A DNA stretch of 64,000 bases from Candidatus Absconditabacteria bacterium. Lineage in GTDB: Bacteria > Patescibacteriota > Gracilibacteria > Absconditabacterales > Absconditicoccaceae. How positions within the stretch are numbered: the stretch's first letter is position 1; each line of letters starts with the position of its first letter. A program made the translations under genes and the position numbers. Shown here piece after piece: positions 32,968 to 42,854 of the stretch. The stretch is taken from contig JAQUVI010000003.1 in the NCBI GenBank assembly GCA_028693445.1, forward strand, positions 19,152 to 83,151, in the 5' to 3' direction. The notes beneath the pieces were generated by a model. That model had not been told where the DNA came from, made no database searches, and saw nothing but the letters and a program-made list of their open reading frames with translations.

Positions 32968-34353
32968 ATGCGACAAAAAATAATTATCTGAGTAATTTGA
33001 ATTTTACTTTTAAGTATAAATCAAACAAAAGCTGTTGATGTTGACGTTTATCTAAAAATCATCAATTCTTTTTCTTGAACAATAAACATAACTTGATCAA
33101 ATATTTTTACAAAAAACAATATTGTCTACACTACTACAACAACGCCTATTATTGAAATAACATCTGACGAAGCTTCAACTTATATTATAACATGAGATTT
33201 AACTTCCCCTATAAGTTGATCTCAATCAAATCCTTATACCCTACAAACAAATCTATCGCTTATTAAGACCAATGCAATAAATACAATTTTTCCTGTATTT
33301 TGGAAAGAATTAGAACTACTTAGACATAAAACTTTACAGGTTTTTGTCGATACATCTGCGCCAACAATTCCAACAATCATTTCTCCTAGCAACAATGCAA
33401 ATCGAAATTGATCTACAATAATTTCTCGAACACCATCAACAGATTTATGAGCTGGACTCAAAGAATATATTATTCTGATTTCAACAGATCAATTATTTTC
33501 TACAACATTATATTATCAAACAACTACAAACGATGAACAATATATCAATACATCTACATTTCCTTCTGGAAATTTATATATCAAAATTCTTGCAAAAGAC
33601 GAAATTGCAAATATCAGCGAATCTCAAATGATTACAGTTTGCAACAAATGTGCAACACCACCAAGTTGATGAGGTTGATGATGATGAGGTTTTTACACAC
33701 CACCTTCCGAACCAACAGATATACAACGAATAACTATTATAGAAAATTTAGAAGAACAACAAAAAATCGAAATTAAAGAAGATCCAAAAATCTGATTTAT
33801 AAGTAATATTTTATATGATGAAGAATTATTAGATGCATATAAATATGCCTATAATTTGGGCATAACAACGATGCCAACAGCTTATCAAGCAAATCTCAAA
33901 GGAAAATTAGTAAGAAAAGATCTAGCAAAAATGATTTCAGAATATGCTCTCAAAGTCTTAAAACTCAAACCGGATAATAGACTAACTTGTCTTTTTGATG
34001 ATTTAGAAGACGAAACTTTGGAAACAAAATACTACACGAAATTAGCATGTAAACTATGATTAATGGGACGACATGCAGATGGAAAATCAAAACTCGACAA
34101 CTTTATGCCAGATGAAGCAGTTAATAGAGCTCAATTTGGAACTGTTCTTTCCAGAACACTTTTTGGCGAATCACACAATATAAATAAATGAGAAAACTTC
34201 GAACGATATCAAAAACATCTCCTCGCGCTCAACCAAAATAACATTATGAAAGTTATAGATATTCCTTGGATGGTAGAGCTTAGATGACGAGTTATGTTGA
34301 CCATGATGAGAGCAGATCCAAACCGCACTATTCAACACGCCTCAGCTAAATAA
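32968..34353 (+). CDS. Secreted protein with SLH-like C-terminal domain
   Basis: 461 residues. Signal peptide (ending TKAVD), N-terminal Ig-like region, a central segment with VCNKCATPP then eight Gly in a row (six TGA codons, 33670-33693), and a C-terminal region of about 200 residues. That region (GKLVRKDLAKMISEYALKVL, VNRAQFGTVLSRTLFGE, WYQKHLLALNQNNIM, ELRGWVMLTMMRA) has the pattern of S-layer homology repeats. Trp in FEWYQKH and RGWVML are CGA. It probably anchors to the cell wall or S-layer and closes the surface gene cluster. Confidence 0.78.
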
Positions 34354-34360
34354 TTACTAA

Positions 34361-34388
34361 GTCATTGCGAGTAAAAACGAAGCAATCC
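34361..34388. repeat. REP-like palindrome (GTCATTGCGAG family)
   Basis: GTCATTGCGAGTAAAAACGAAGCAATCC, a stem-loop just after the SLH gene. It provides a misleading in-frame ATG upstream of the true rsmE start. Confidence 0.75.
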
Positions 34389-34412
34389 AACTTTATTATT
34401 ATAACAGAATCT

Positions 34413-35108
34413 ATGCAACTTTTCCACGAAGAACATACTACAAAAAACAATATTCTGACTATTTCCAATCCCGACACTATTGCTCAATGCAGAAAAGTCC
34501 TAAGACTCAAGACTGGGGATCTCATTCACGTCCAATCTACCAAAGCAAATACTACTACAAGACATCTTGTGAAAATTTCTGATTTAAGCCAAACACTCAC
34601 ATGAGAAATTATTGAAACAAAAACACAAGAAAAAAAAGAGAATTATACACAAATTTTGGTTGCACTACCAAATAAACAAGATAAACTAGAACTCATTGCC
34701 CAAAAACTCACAGAAATTTGAATAGACGAAATTATTTTCCGACCAGCGGAAAGATCTATTGTCAAACAACGAAACAAAAATAAAGAACAAAGACTTCTTT
34801 CTATCATCAAAGAAGCATTGGAACAATCTCGAGGTCGATTTTTACCTCAAATTTCTTTTAGAGAAAATCCTGAAGACGCTATCCAACCCAAAACGCTTGT
34901 CTATCTTTTTGATAAAAAAGAAAATACAACAACAGACAGAGAAACTTCTCCCAAAAAAGCAGGAATCATATGACCTGAAGGATGATTGACCCAAAAAGAC
35001 TACGATCGCTTCGCAAAACATAATCCCAAAATCTACGACCTTGGCTCAACCATCCTCAGAATGGAAACCGCCGCTATCGTTTGATGATGGTTATTGAAAA
35101 ATAAATAA
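34413..35108 (+). CDS. rsmE: 16S rRNA m3U1498 methyltransferase RsmE
   Basis: 231 residues. N-terminal PUA-like part (MQLFHEEH...RKVLRLKTGDLI) and a SPOUT methyltransferase domain. Motifs: LVALPNKQDKLELIAQKLTEIGIDEIIF, ALEQS, the knot GIIGPEGGLTQKD and LGSTILRMETAAI. Methylates U1498 of 16S rRNA with SAM. The start at 34413 (MQLFHEE) fits the family; an ATG 48 bases upstream lies inside a REP element. Key knot Gly are TGA. Confidence 0.92.
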
Positions 35109-35383
35109 GGTTGAAAGAATTAAAATAAAAGTTATAACCAAACAAATGAAAAAACAAGAAGTGAGCGCTTACATTTTTAGGTAAAGAAAACACAGAGCCA
35201 AGTGTTTGTTTGTGTTTTCTACCGTCAAGAAAATGTAACAGCTCACGAGGGGTTTTTGGTTACTTTTTGACCTGGGAGCAAAAAGTAACATTAAGAAAAG
35301 TAATCCCAGCGGAGCGAAAAAAAGTAACATATAAAACAACGACAACGAAATAATCAAAAAATATTTTAACTATAAATTATTTC
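35109..35383. repeat. Long palindromic element plus GTTACTTTTT hairpin
   Basis: 35136-35261 is a palindromic element: AACCAAA...GTGAGC..TTACATTTT...AGAAAACACA paired with TGTGTTTTCT...AAAATGTAA..GCTCAC...TTTGGTT, around the loop GAGCCAAGTGTTTGTT. Next to it, GTTACTTTTTG-ACCTGGGAG-CAAAAAGTAAC (about 35259-35290) and AAAAGTAATCCCAGCGGAGCG are a second family. No gene is seen. Confidence 0.8.
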
Positions 35384-36688
35384 ATGAAATCTCTTATTAA
35401 AAAACTTATCGCATACGACAAAATATACCACCATCTCAAAACAAGCATTTTTTACCAACTCCGAAAACAACTCAACGGCCAACTCGCAAACATCACTTAC
35501 GGACATCCTTCCAAAGATTTTTTTGTTATTGGAGTTACGGGAACAAACGGTAAAACTACAACAGTTAATATCATCCACAAAATTCTCAACGACTGTTTAG
35601 GCAAAACTATGATGATTAGCACGGCAAATATCAAAATCGGAAACAAAGAAATCAAAAACACCAAAAAAATGACATCTCTCGATATTTACGATCTCCAATC
35701 AAACCTCGCTATCGCCAAAGACGCCGGTTGCAAAATAGCGGTCCTAGAAGTCTCTTCTCATGGACTAGAACAATATAGATTTGAAGGTGTAAAATTTGAT
35801 TGCGGAGTATTGACCAATATCACTCACGACCATCTAGATTATCACAAAACCATGGACAACTACGCAAAAGCAAAAAAGCAACTTTTCAAATACATTCTTC
35901 ACAACGGAAAAAATCACAAATACGCAATTCTTCCAACTGATGATTCTTATGGAAGAAAACGATTTGAAGAATTTGCTTTTGACAAAAAAATAAGCTACAG
36001 CATACATTGATCATCATTTCTCAAAGCTGAAAATATTCACGAATTCAAAGACAAAACTACTTTTGATTTCAACTATCTAGGCAAGATTTACCATATCACG
36101 ACTCATATGGTAGGACTTTTTAATGTTTACAATATCCTCGCGGCTCTTGGAGTTGCTCTGGAAATAGGAGTCCCCGTACAAAAAGCCATCGCCGCCATCC
36201 AAGAATTCTCCGGTGTCGAAGGAAGAATGCAAAGAATTGATCACAAAGGAATCACCGCTTACATAGATTTCGCCCACACTCCAGATTGACTAGAAAAAGC
36301 ATTATCTTACCTCAAAACCATAAAAGGCGAAGGAAGACTTATCACCACCTTCGGTGCCCCTTGAGTCAGAGACAAAGAAAAAAGACCAATTATGGGCCAA
36401 ATCGCAGCTGATTACTCAGATATCGTGATCATTACCGATGACGACGCCGATACAGAAAATAGACTTGAAATCATCGACCAAATCCAAAAATGAATTTCAA
36501 ATAAAACTCTAGGAAAAGATCTCTTCATCATTCCAGAAAGGACACTCGCTATCGAATTTTCTACCAATATTGCACAAACCAACGATATTCTTATGTTCGC
36601 CGGAAAAGGCCACGAATCCATTCAACTCACCAACACTGGCAAACGCCCTTGGAGTGATTTTGAAGAGGTAAAAAAGAGATTGAAGTAA
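35384..36688 (+). CDS. murE: UDP-MurNAc-tripeptide synthetase MurE
   Basis: 434 residues. Mur ligase: P-loop IGVTGTNGKTTTVN, EVSSHGLEQYRF, TNITHDHLDYH (carbamylated-Lys region FDCGVLTNI), the central NILAALGVAL, IDFAHTPDGLEKAL, and C-terminal DDDADTENR and AGKGHESIQ. It adds the third residue of the muropeptide. The DNPR motif that marks meso-DAP enzymes reads DDDADTE here, so the substrate may differ (Lys or another amino acid). The gene shows that the cell builds peptidoglycan. It shares codons with TGA-Gly and CGA-Trp (QLWKQLNG, RKWFEE). Confidence 0.94.
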
Positions 36689-36715
36689 TTTTTATTTTTT
36701 ACAATATAAGACAAA

Positions 36716-36949
36716 ATGAATAACGCTTCAGATCAAGACTATCTACAACCACAGGTAAACCTTACAGAAAAACAACAAAAAGCACTAAAAACAATTACAC
36801 AAAAGGAATTTGAAATAAAAGAAAAACAAAAAGAAATAAGTAATATACAAAACGAAATAAATCAAATTCTACTAGAAAACGATCTTCATCAAATCGATAT
36901 AAGCTATTCCAAACAAGATGAATTATTCAATAATTTTAAAGTAAAATAA
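36716..36949 (+). CDS. Small coiled-coil protein
   Basis: 77 residues, no Gly. A long amphipathic helix rich in Lys, Glu and Gln (EKQQKALKTITQKEFEIKE...) forms a likely coiled coil. It starts 27 bases after murE on the same strand. No family recognised. Confidence 0.55.
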   Translation: MNNASDQDYLQPQVNLTEKQQKALKTITQKEFEIKEKQKEISNIQNEINQILLENDLHQIDISYSKQDELFNNFKVK

Positions 36950-37182
36950 ATCAAAAAATAAAATTCTGACCACATACATGACAATTTGATAATCCAGATT
37001 AAAATCTCAAAACCACTACAGAAAACTCACCAAATTAGAACATTTCACGCCACACAACATCACACAACACAACCAGATTGACCACTTGTGCGCCACTCCC
37101 ATGTCGCACAAAACCTAGTTATGTGTCATATCCCCAGTAATAATACTCATTCAAAAAGAAAATGGATGGGCTTTTTTTTATT

Positions 37183-37201
37183 TTAATTTAGATTTATGTT
37201 A
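37183..37201 (+). repeat. Left 19-bp direct repeat of island
   Basis: TTAATTTAGATTTATGTTA, identical to 41033-41051. Candidate attachment or target-site repeat. Confidence 0.75.
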
Positions 37202-37253
37202 GAGAATAACCAATATTTGACAGAAAAAATAAAAAGAATAAAATATCAATGTT

Positions 37254-37277
37254 ACTTATTGTCTGTAAACTTATTGT
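37254..37277 (+). promoter_or_regulatory. Controller-protein operator candidate
   Basis: ACTTATTGT is repeated at 37254 and 37269 (15-base period), 22 bases before the XRE gene, with a TTGTTAAC half-palindrome. This resembles C-box sites of restriction-modification controller proteins. Confidence 0.45.
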
Positions 37278-37299
37278 TAACATTAATTAATATGTCATT

Positions 37300-37503
37300 A
37301 TGGAAATCAAACAACGTATAGGAAAAAATATTCGTAAATTTAGGCTTGATAAATGATATTCTCAAGAACAATTTGCTGTTATAAGCAAATTTCACAGGAC
37401 TTATATAAGTTTAGTTGAAAGATGATTGAGAAATATATCTGTAGAAAATCTTGAAAAAATTGCCAATGCTCTTGATATATCTATAACTGATTTACTTCAA
37501 TAA
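37300..37503 (+). CDS. XRE-family controller (C) protein
   Basis: 67 residues, a single helix-turn-helix domain: RIGKNIRKFRLDKGYSQEQFAVISKFHRTYISLVERGLRNISVENLEKIANALDISITDLLQ. The size and position, 10 bases before a restriction endonuclease gene, are typical of C proteins. These delay endonuclease expression until DNA is methylated. A repeated ACTTATTGT motif upstream is a possible binding site. The Gly in KGYSQ and ERGLR are TGA. Confidence 0.9.
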
Positions 37504-37513
37504 TTTTAAAATC

Positions 37514-38092
37514 ATGAAAAAAGAAGAAAAAATTTGTAAAGTTTTTTGAATAGAAGCAAAATTAACTTATTTAAAATTAGAAAAATCTGATAAAAAATTA
37601 CGAAAAAAACTTTTTGACTCTTGGAATATTCTAAACAAATGATTAAAGAATTATAATGCTAGATGAGCAAATCTACCAGAAGGAATTAGTGAAGTTGCTT
37701 TTTGTTTAGCAACATGATCTGTAAGATATTTAGAAGCAAAACCAACTCATTCAAAAGAAAAAATCAAACAAAGTTTTGATACATATAACCTTAAAACACA
37801 AGAAACAGAACAAATTAAAGCCTGCTCAGTAGAATATGATTTAACAAGTTTTTGACCTAAAAGCAAACGAGATAAATTGTACTTTCTTGATTTTTATAGA
37901 GACTGAAAAATGGATTGATCTTTTGATGTATATCTTATCCCAAATAAATATATTACTTGAGCAAATGTAAATAAATGACAAAAGTTCACTGATCAACAAT
38001 GAGAAAAAAGAAGACCTAGATTTTCAATTAAAAAAGAAATTATCTGACCAAAGAAAATTCAGCCAATTTTAAAGAATGTAAAAGTTTGGTAG
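37514..38092 (+). CDS. Type II restriction endonuclease, Bsp6I-like
   Basis: 192 residues. It resembles the Bsp6I endonuclease family (as I recall, GCNGC-cutting): NLPEGISEVAFCLATGSVRY, QIKACSVEYDLTSFGPKSKWDKLYFLDFY, GSFDVYLIPN, and [12 protein letters not shown] near the end. The CSVxxDLTSFGP and DxxYFxDFY stretches probably hold catalytic residues. Trp in SKWDK is CGA. The 3' end overlaps the convergent methyltransferase gene by 53 bases. The recognition site is inferred from the family and needs testing. Confidence 0.82.
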
Positions 38093-39062
38093 GAGCAATC
38101 TTTATAGTAGGATTTATTGCCTCTAAAATAGAAACACCTATTCTTTCAAGTACTGGAACAGAAACACTATTCCCTGCTTGTTTATATAAATGACTATCAG
38201 CTAATTTTGGTAATTTAAAATTACTTGGATAACCTTGCATCCTAAATGTTTCTCTAGGAGTCATTTTTCTAATTCATTTTTTATCCATAATCAGTGGGAC
38301 ATTATGTCATCCTGTTCACATATTTGCAGTAAGAGTTGGACAAAGTCACATTTTATTTTCTCTTACATATTGTCTTCTCCATTGATATACTGTATTATAT
38401 CTCTTCATTCATTCTACTAATTTTCCATATAGATGAGAATTATTATAATAATATTTTTCTTCAACATCTTCATTTAATAGATCTCTAAAAGAGACCTCTA
38501 ATCAAATTTTAGAAGGAAAATTAAAACGGTTAAAGGCATTTTTATCTCTAAATCATACTATATATATTCTTTCTCTATTTTGTGGAACATTTCAGTATTG
38601 ATGACTATTCAAAACCTTAAAATGCACATAATATCATAATTCAGCTAATGTTTCCTTTATAACTTTAAAAGTATTTCAATTATCATGCGAAACGAGATTC
38701 TTAACATTTTCTAAAAAAACAACACTAGGTTTCTTCTTTTCAATAATTCTTGCTACATCAAAGAACAGATTTCATCTATCATCTTCAAATCATTTTCTAT
38801 ATCAAGCTATACTAAAAGCTTGACAAGGAAATCATGCACAAAAAACATCATGGTCTGGTATTTCATTTCATGAAAGCTTAGTAATATCTTCAAAAAAATA
38901 TCAAGAATCAAAAAGTTCTTTATTGTGTTCGTAAAAATTAAGACGATATGTTTCCATTGCCTTTTTATCTATTTCACAAACAGAAACACATTGACCTCAC
39001 AATCTGCTAAGTGCTAAGTGAAATCATCAAACTCCTGCAAAAAAATCTACGAATTTAAACAT
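38040..39062 (-). CDS. DNA (cytosine-5) methyltransferase
   Basis: 340 residues. All main C5 motifs are seen in order: [29 protein letters not shown] (catalytic Cys), [28 protein letters not shown] ([12 protein letters not shown]) and [13 protein letters not shown]. It modifies the cognate site of the adjacent Bsp6I-like enzyme. Convergent and overlapping with the endonuclease by 53 bases. The target-recognition region between VIII and IX is about 90 residues, consistent with a single specificity. Many motif Gly are TGA. Confidence 0.95.
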
Positions 39063-39155
39063 ATCAAACCATGAATTTATATAAAATCATATACACTAAA
39101 ATAAAGATTCTGTTCAATTATTCAATTCTATTATTTCAAATCAAACACCAAATTC

Positions 39156-40013
39156 TTAATTTATTATTTTATGTTCTTTTAAAATATCCAAATAGTTTTC
39201 AACAGGTACTCATATTGAATAATATGAAGTATTAATATCAAATGCTCATAATTTTTTTTTAGATCAATCTGGCATCTGCTGATCTATTGCTATAGGTTTT
39301 ATATCAGACAATATTCTCTTATATCATTTTACCAATCAAATCAAGGTTCAGTCTTTTGTATTAAATATTGGTCATCAACTATTTCATTTATTAAATTGAA
39401 TTGTAAATTCATTATAAATAACAGCATCTTTTCACAGCCTATATCTTCAATTTATAACTCATTTATCAGTTCTTAAAATTATATTTCAAATATTTGGTTT
39501 TTGCATATCTCAATCCATAAATTCTAACTTACAATAAGGATATCAAAGAATACCAATATCTGTTCAAATAAATTGGGGTTCCTTATTTATTTTTACATAC
39601 TCATTAGGAAGTTTAAATATTTTTTCACCAGATTGATAAAACTCTTTTTCCAAATATATTATAGATAAATCAAATTTCTCATAAATAAAAAGATTTTTTC
39701 ATATATTTAAATTAAAAATTGAAGTATGTCGATGATCCAAATCATCATGTCTAACAAAATAATATAAAGATCAATCTTTATGTCATTTTCATCCATTTAT
39801 TACATGAGAACAAGTTATCATTCTTCATTCCGAAACAATAACTCAAGTTCCTAAAGTTTCCCATTGTATTCAATCTTTTTTAGGATTTCATCTAACTATT
39901 AGATAAGTAGATTTTTTAACCCAGTCTACACAATCAACAAAATTAGAAAATTTAGTAGGCATTTTAGGTATTACTTTGTGTGATAATACCTTTTTCTTTG
40001 TTTTCTTTGACAT
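39156..40013 (-). CDS. Trypsin-like serine protease in defence island
   Basis: 285 residues, chymotrypsin/DegP-type fold. Catalytic triad candidates: His in MITCSHVING, Asp in FDLSIIYLE, Ser in FNKGNSGGPIFN. There is no signal peptide, so it should be cytosolic, and no PDZ domain. It is encoded between a methyltransferase and a small basic protein on the same strand. Cytosolic trypsin-like proteases occur as effectors or regulators in some defence systems, and cleavage of an island protein or phage protein is a fair hypothesis. Codons around the active site use TGA for Gly. Confidence 0.85.
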
Positions 40014-40038
40014 AAAATAATTATTTTAAAAATTAAAA

Positions 40039-40269
40039 CTATTTCCCCGTAATTAAATCATTTAAGGATTTTTCTGATACTTTTTTCAAAAGAGTTCATA
40101 GTTTCATATCTCCACGAACTCAAAAATCTACTCAATATTGTTTTTCTATAGTTTTTACAAAAGTATCACTTCTTTTTTGTCTAAGAGGTCATAATTTTGT
40201 ACGAGATCTAATTCATCTCATTCAAGGTGCATCGTTTGTTTTGTTGGTCATAATAAATATTTTAGCCAT
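40039..40269 (-). CDS. Small basic protein of island
   Basis: 76 residues, with eight TGA-encoded Gly, so invisible under the standard code. Sequence features: KTNDAPGMRGIRSRTKLGPLRQKRSDTFVKTIEKQYGVDFGVRGDMKLGTLL. The KLGPLRxKRSDT...VDFGVR pattern looks conserved and DNA- or RNA-binding, but I cannot name the family. It starts about 160 bases from the divergent LexA-like gene and ends 26 bases before the protease start. Confidence 0.7.
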
Positions 40270-40427
40270 ATAAAAGCTTGATCTTCTTGATTATAATAAA
40301 AAACTTTCCAAAATCAAGGGAAAGTGAATATGGGTGAATAAATTAGTAAAAACAGATAAATATATCTTGTAATCATTCTCAAAAAATATATATTTTATAT
40401 ACAAATTTATACATTTCTCTCTTAAAA

Positions 40428-41030
40428 ATGCTACAAAGAATTTCAAAAAGCCAAGAAAATGTACTGTCTTATTACAGAAATTATATCACACATCACAAAG
40501 AATCCCCAACATACGAAGAAGCATCAGAAAAATTAAAAATAAACCCAAGCGCAATCTACAAACACATTAAAAATCTTATTAACATGGGATATATACAAAA
40601 GGATGCTTCATGAAAATTATTTATACCAGAGAATTTTGATAAAGTACCTATTTTATGAGAAATAGCATGTTGAGAACCATTAACCGTCTATGAAAAAGTA
40701 GAAGATATGATAGATATTCCTAAATCAATGATGAAATGACCCTGACCTTTCTACGCATTAAAAGCTAAATGATCTAGTATGGAAGAAGCGAATATCTTTG
40801 AATGAGATATTTTGATAATCAGACAAGAAGACGACGTACTTGATGGAGATATTTGAGTAATAATCGAATCAGATAATTGAGATGAAAAAGCAACATTAAA
40901 AAAGGTTTTTCATACGAAAGCGTGAATATTAGGAAAACCACAGAATAGCAGATTTTCTAACATAATCATAGACAAAAAAAAAGCTTCAATTAGAGGAAAA
41001 CTAGTAGGGATAATATCTCAATTCGAATAA
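40428..41030 (+). CDS. LexA-like self-cleaving repressor
   Basis: 200 residues. N-terminal winged helix (ISKSQENVLSYYRNYITHHKESPTYEEASEKLKINPSAIYKHIKNL) and a C-terminal S24 peptidase domain. The cleavage site is Cys-Gly in GEIACGEP, instead of the usual Ala-Gly. Catalytic Ser is in KAKGSSMEEANI and Lys in EKATLKKVFH. It would derepress its targets on RecA* signal. It sits at the right edge of the island, two bases before the direct repeat. AT-rich palindromic sequence before the gene may be its operator. Confidence 0.88.
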
Positions 41031-41032
41031 AA

Positions 41033-41051
41033 TTAATTTAGATTTATGTTA
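41033..41051 (+). repeat. Right 19-bp direct repeat of island
   Basis: TTAATTTAGATTTATGTTA, identical to 37183-37201, starting two bases after the lexA-like stop. Confidence 0.75.
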
Positions 41052-41201
41052 TTTTAGTTTAGAAAACGCCCATCCATTTAAAAAAATATAGAATAATTAG
41101 GGGGTACGAACACATAACAGCCACTATCCTATATATTCGTTTCACTCATACATCGGATCAGTGGCAAACGTTATAAAAACTTTACCCCTAACCCATACCA
41201 G
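41052..41201. other. Structured intergenic element
   Basis: Besides the right inverted arm (41068-41118), it contains nested pairing on either strand: TTAGGGG (41098) with CCCCTAA (about 41185-41191), and GCCACT-ATCC with GGATC-AGTGGC (about 41120-41166). It could be a folded RNA leader of the next gene or part of the palindrome. No known RNA family is recognised. Confidence 0.45.
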
Positions 41202-41519
41202 ATGAAAAAATCAAAACTCATTCTCTCAATAAGCATAATTCTTCTAGTTATCCTTTGAATTATCGTAATCAAATTACAAAACAACAACACAAACACTCAA
41301 GAACCTATAACTGATTCCACAGTTTCTCGAGATAAAGCAATCGAAATCCTCAATCAATGAGAAATCGAAGAAGTCTTTCAGTCCCATAGTCTTGATGTGA
41401 TTTTAAAACACAAAAATTGAGCAGAAATTTCTACCAAAGAACCAAATATCGACGATATTTTTGATGAAGTAAGAAAATGCGGAAATATATGTAAAGATAT
41501 TATTCTAGCTACTGAGTAA
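41202..41519 (+). CDS. Small membrane-anchored protein
   Basis: 105 residues. One N-terminal membrane helix (KLILSISIILLVILGIIVI) and an extracellular domain of about 75 residues: VSWDKAIEILNQGEIEEVFQSHSLDVILKHKNGAEISTKEPNIDDIFDEV...CGNICKDIILATE. The domain resembles the small membrane domain of FtsH (FtsH-ext; QSHSLxVxLxxKNG), usually found next to proteases. No protease domain is present here. It overlaps the convergent ruvX by 11 bases. Confidence 0.65.
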
Positions 41520-41907
41520 TCATCCATCTTTCCAAAATTTTCATAGCTGCCACGGTATCTTTGGCGTTAGTTTTTTTGTACGCGGTACCATCTTTTTGGA
41601 TTTCACTAAGCATCGCTCACGCTTCAACTGACGTGTAATCCTCTCCTACATATTCCACAGGAATTTCTACAAACATCTGCATTTTTTTGACAAATGCTTT
41701 GATTTTTTCTTGGATCGCAAGCTCTTTTTGAGGCAATCCGACAACTATCTGAGAAATTTTTTCTTGAGCGATAATCCCTGCCAAACTAAAATACAACTCT
41801 CCATCATTTTTCATAAATCCAATAGGAAAAATCACTTTATCCGACAAATTTACTTTTGCCAACCCAAGCATCCTACTTCCTCGATCTATCCCAAGAACTA
41901 TTGTCAT
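41509..41907 (-). CDS. ruvX: YqgF/RuvX-family putative pre-16S rRNA nuclease
   Basis: 132 residues, RNase-H-like fold. GIDWGSRMLGLA (first Asp, with Trp from CGA), IVVGLPQKE, EYVGEDYTSVEA, and AKDTVAAMKILERW (last Asp). Members mature 16S rRNA or act on Holliday junctions. The Trp in GIDWG agrees with many CPR homologues (GIDWGxxRIG). It converges with the preceding gene. Confidence 0.88.
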
Positions 41908-42254
41908 ATAAGAAAAATATTAACTAAATATAAATTGAGCAATAAAAAGAACAGCGTTGTCTTTTTTTATATCTTTCGCTGTCAATAAATATAAACAGCG
42001 AACATTGATCTTTTATTTATAATTTTTTCAACAAAACATCAAAACAACACAATAACAACACAACAATAAACAAATATATAACAAGTGAGCGCTTACATTT
42101 TTAGGTTAAGAAAACACAGAGCCAAGTATTTGTTTGTGTTTTCTACCGTTAAAAAAATGTAACAGTGAACGGTTATATATTTGTTTATTGTTAAAACTAA
42201 ACCGCGAACGTTGATGTTTTATTTATCTTTTTATTGCAAAATAATACAACATAT
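41908..42254. repeat. Gene-free stretch with palindromic element
   Basis: 42062-42192 is a full element: terminal inverted repeats AACAATAAACAAATATATAAC and GGTTATATATTTGTTTATTGTT, inner GTGAGCGCTTACATTTT with AAAATGTAACAGTGAAC, and AGAAAACACA with TGTGTTTTCT. Degenerate right-arm fragments (GCGAACGTTGATGTTTTATTTA type) lie on both sides (about 41995-42020 and 42200-42230). No gene is seen. Confidence 0.8.
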
Positions 42255-42854
42255 TTATCCAGAAATCGGATCAATCATATATTCTGGACTTACTGCAGAA
42301 ACATCTTTCAATCACAAATCTTCTACACTGAAATAATTTTTCTCTCATTTCCAAAGCAAGAAAAGTCACTTCTCATCGTTACCAAAACTTACCATATCAA
42401 AATTTTCTCCCCAATAGGAACTATCTCACAACATATCACAAAAAGATTCTGATTCAAAAACAAAAGACTGACTAACAATCTCATAAGAATCCTTTTGGAA
42501 GTCATATTTCCAAACATTATTTTTCTGTCACAAATAAATATATCAAATCGACGGCAAAATCCCCTTTTTGACAAAATAACGATACAAATCTATCTTCGTA
42601 CACGAAAAAAATTGCACCTTTTGCTGACGCAAATCCAGAAGATGGGCCACCAGATTCCAAGTCAACGCGCCAACCCTGAGGTTGGTAAACCCACCTGGCC
42701 CATTAAGCAAGAAAACCTGATCAAATGGAGATTTTTTTGACCAGTCAACCAAGGTTGGTCACAAAACTTTTTCAATACCATTTCTTTCCAAAAAAATCTC
42801 CCCCTTCTCATCTTTTATATGTACTTTATCACTCGAAATATTGCAGAACAACAT
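42255..42854 (-). CDS. tsaB: TsaB-like tRNA threonylcarbamoyladenosine protein
   Basis: 199 residues. LLNGPGGFTNLRVGALTWNLVAHLL matches the TsaB hallmark (GPGSFTGLRIG); the rest is divergent (FSCTKIDLYRYF, the C-terminal PEYMIDPISG). TsaB is the dimerisation partner of TsaD in t6A synthesis at ANN-decoding tRNAs. The TsaE partner is encoded at 61938, and TsaD is not in the window. It is flanked by palindromic elements on both sides. Confidence 0.8.

Larger units (their letters stand above)
36950..37299. other. Gene-free left flank of defence island
   Basis: Holds a TTGTGCG...CGCACAA hairpin (about 37086-37110), the left inverted arm GTTATGTGT...CCCC...AAATGGATGGGC (37118-37171) with a T-run after it, and the left copy of the 19-bp direct repeat (37183-37201). 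The controller-gene operator follows. No ORF of note from 36950 to 37117. Confidence 0.65.
37118..41118. repeat. Inverted arms flanking the defence island
   Basis: Left arm 37118-37171 (GTTATGTGT...CCCC..TAATAAT...AATGGATGGGC) and right arm 41118-41068, read on the minus strand, share the same landmarks in the same order over 54 and 51 bases. If the DNA between the internal direct repeats is removed, the arms form one long imperfect palindrome. Confidence 0.7.

Noticed and set aside
34365..34412. Upstream ATG for rsmE
   Set aside because: It lies within a REP palindrome, and the family N-terminus begins at the ATG at 34413.
37183..41051. Transposon with its own transposase
   Set aside because: No transposase or integrase gene is found inside or near the repeats; the direct repeats are longer than usual target duplications.
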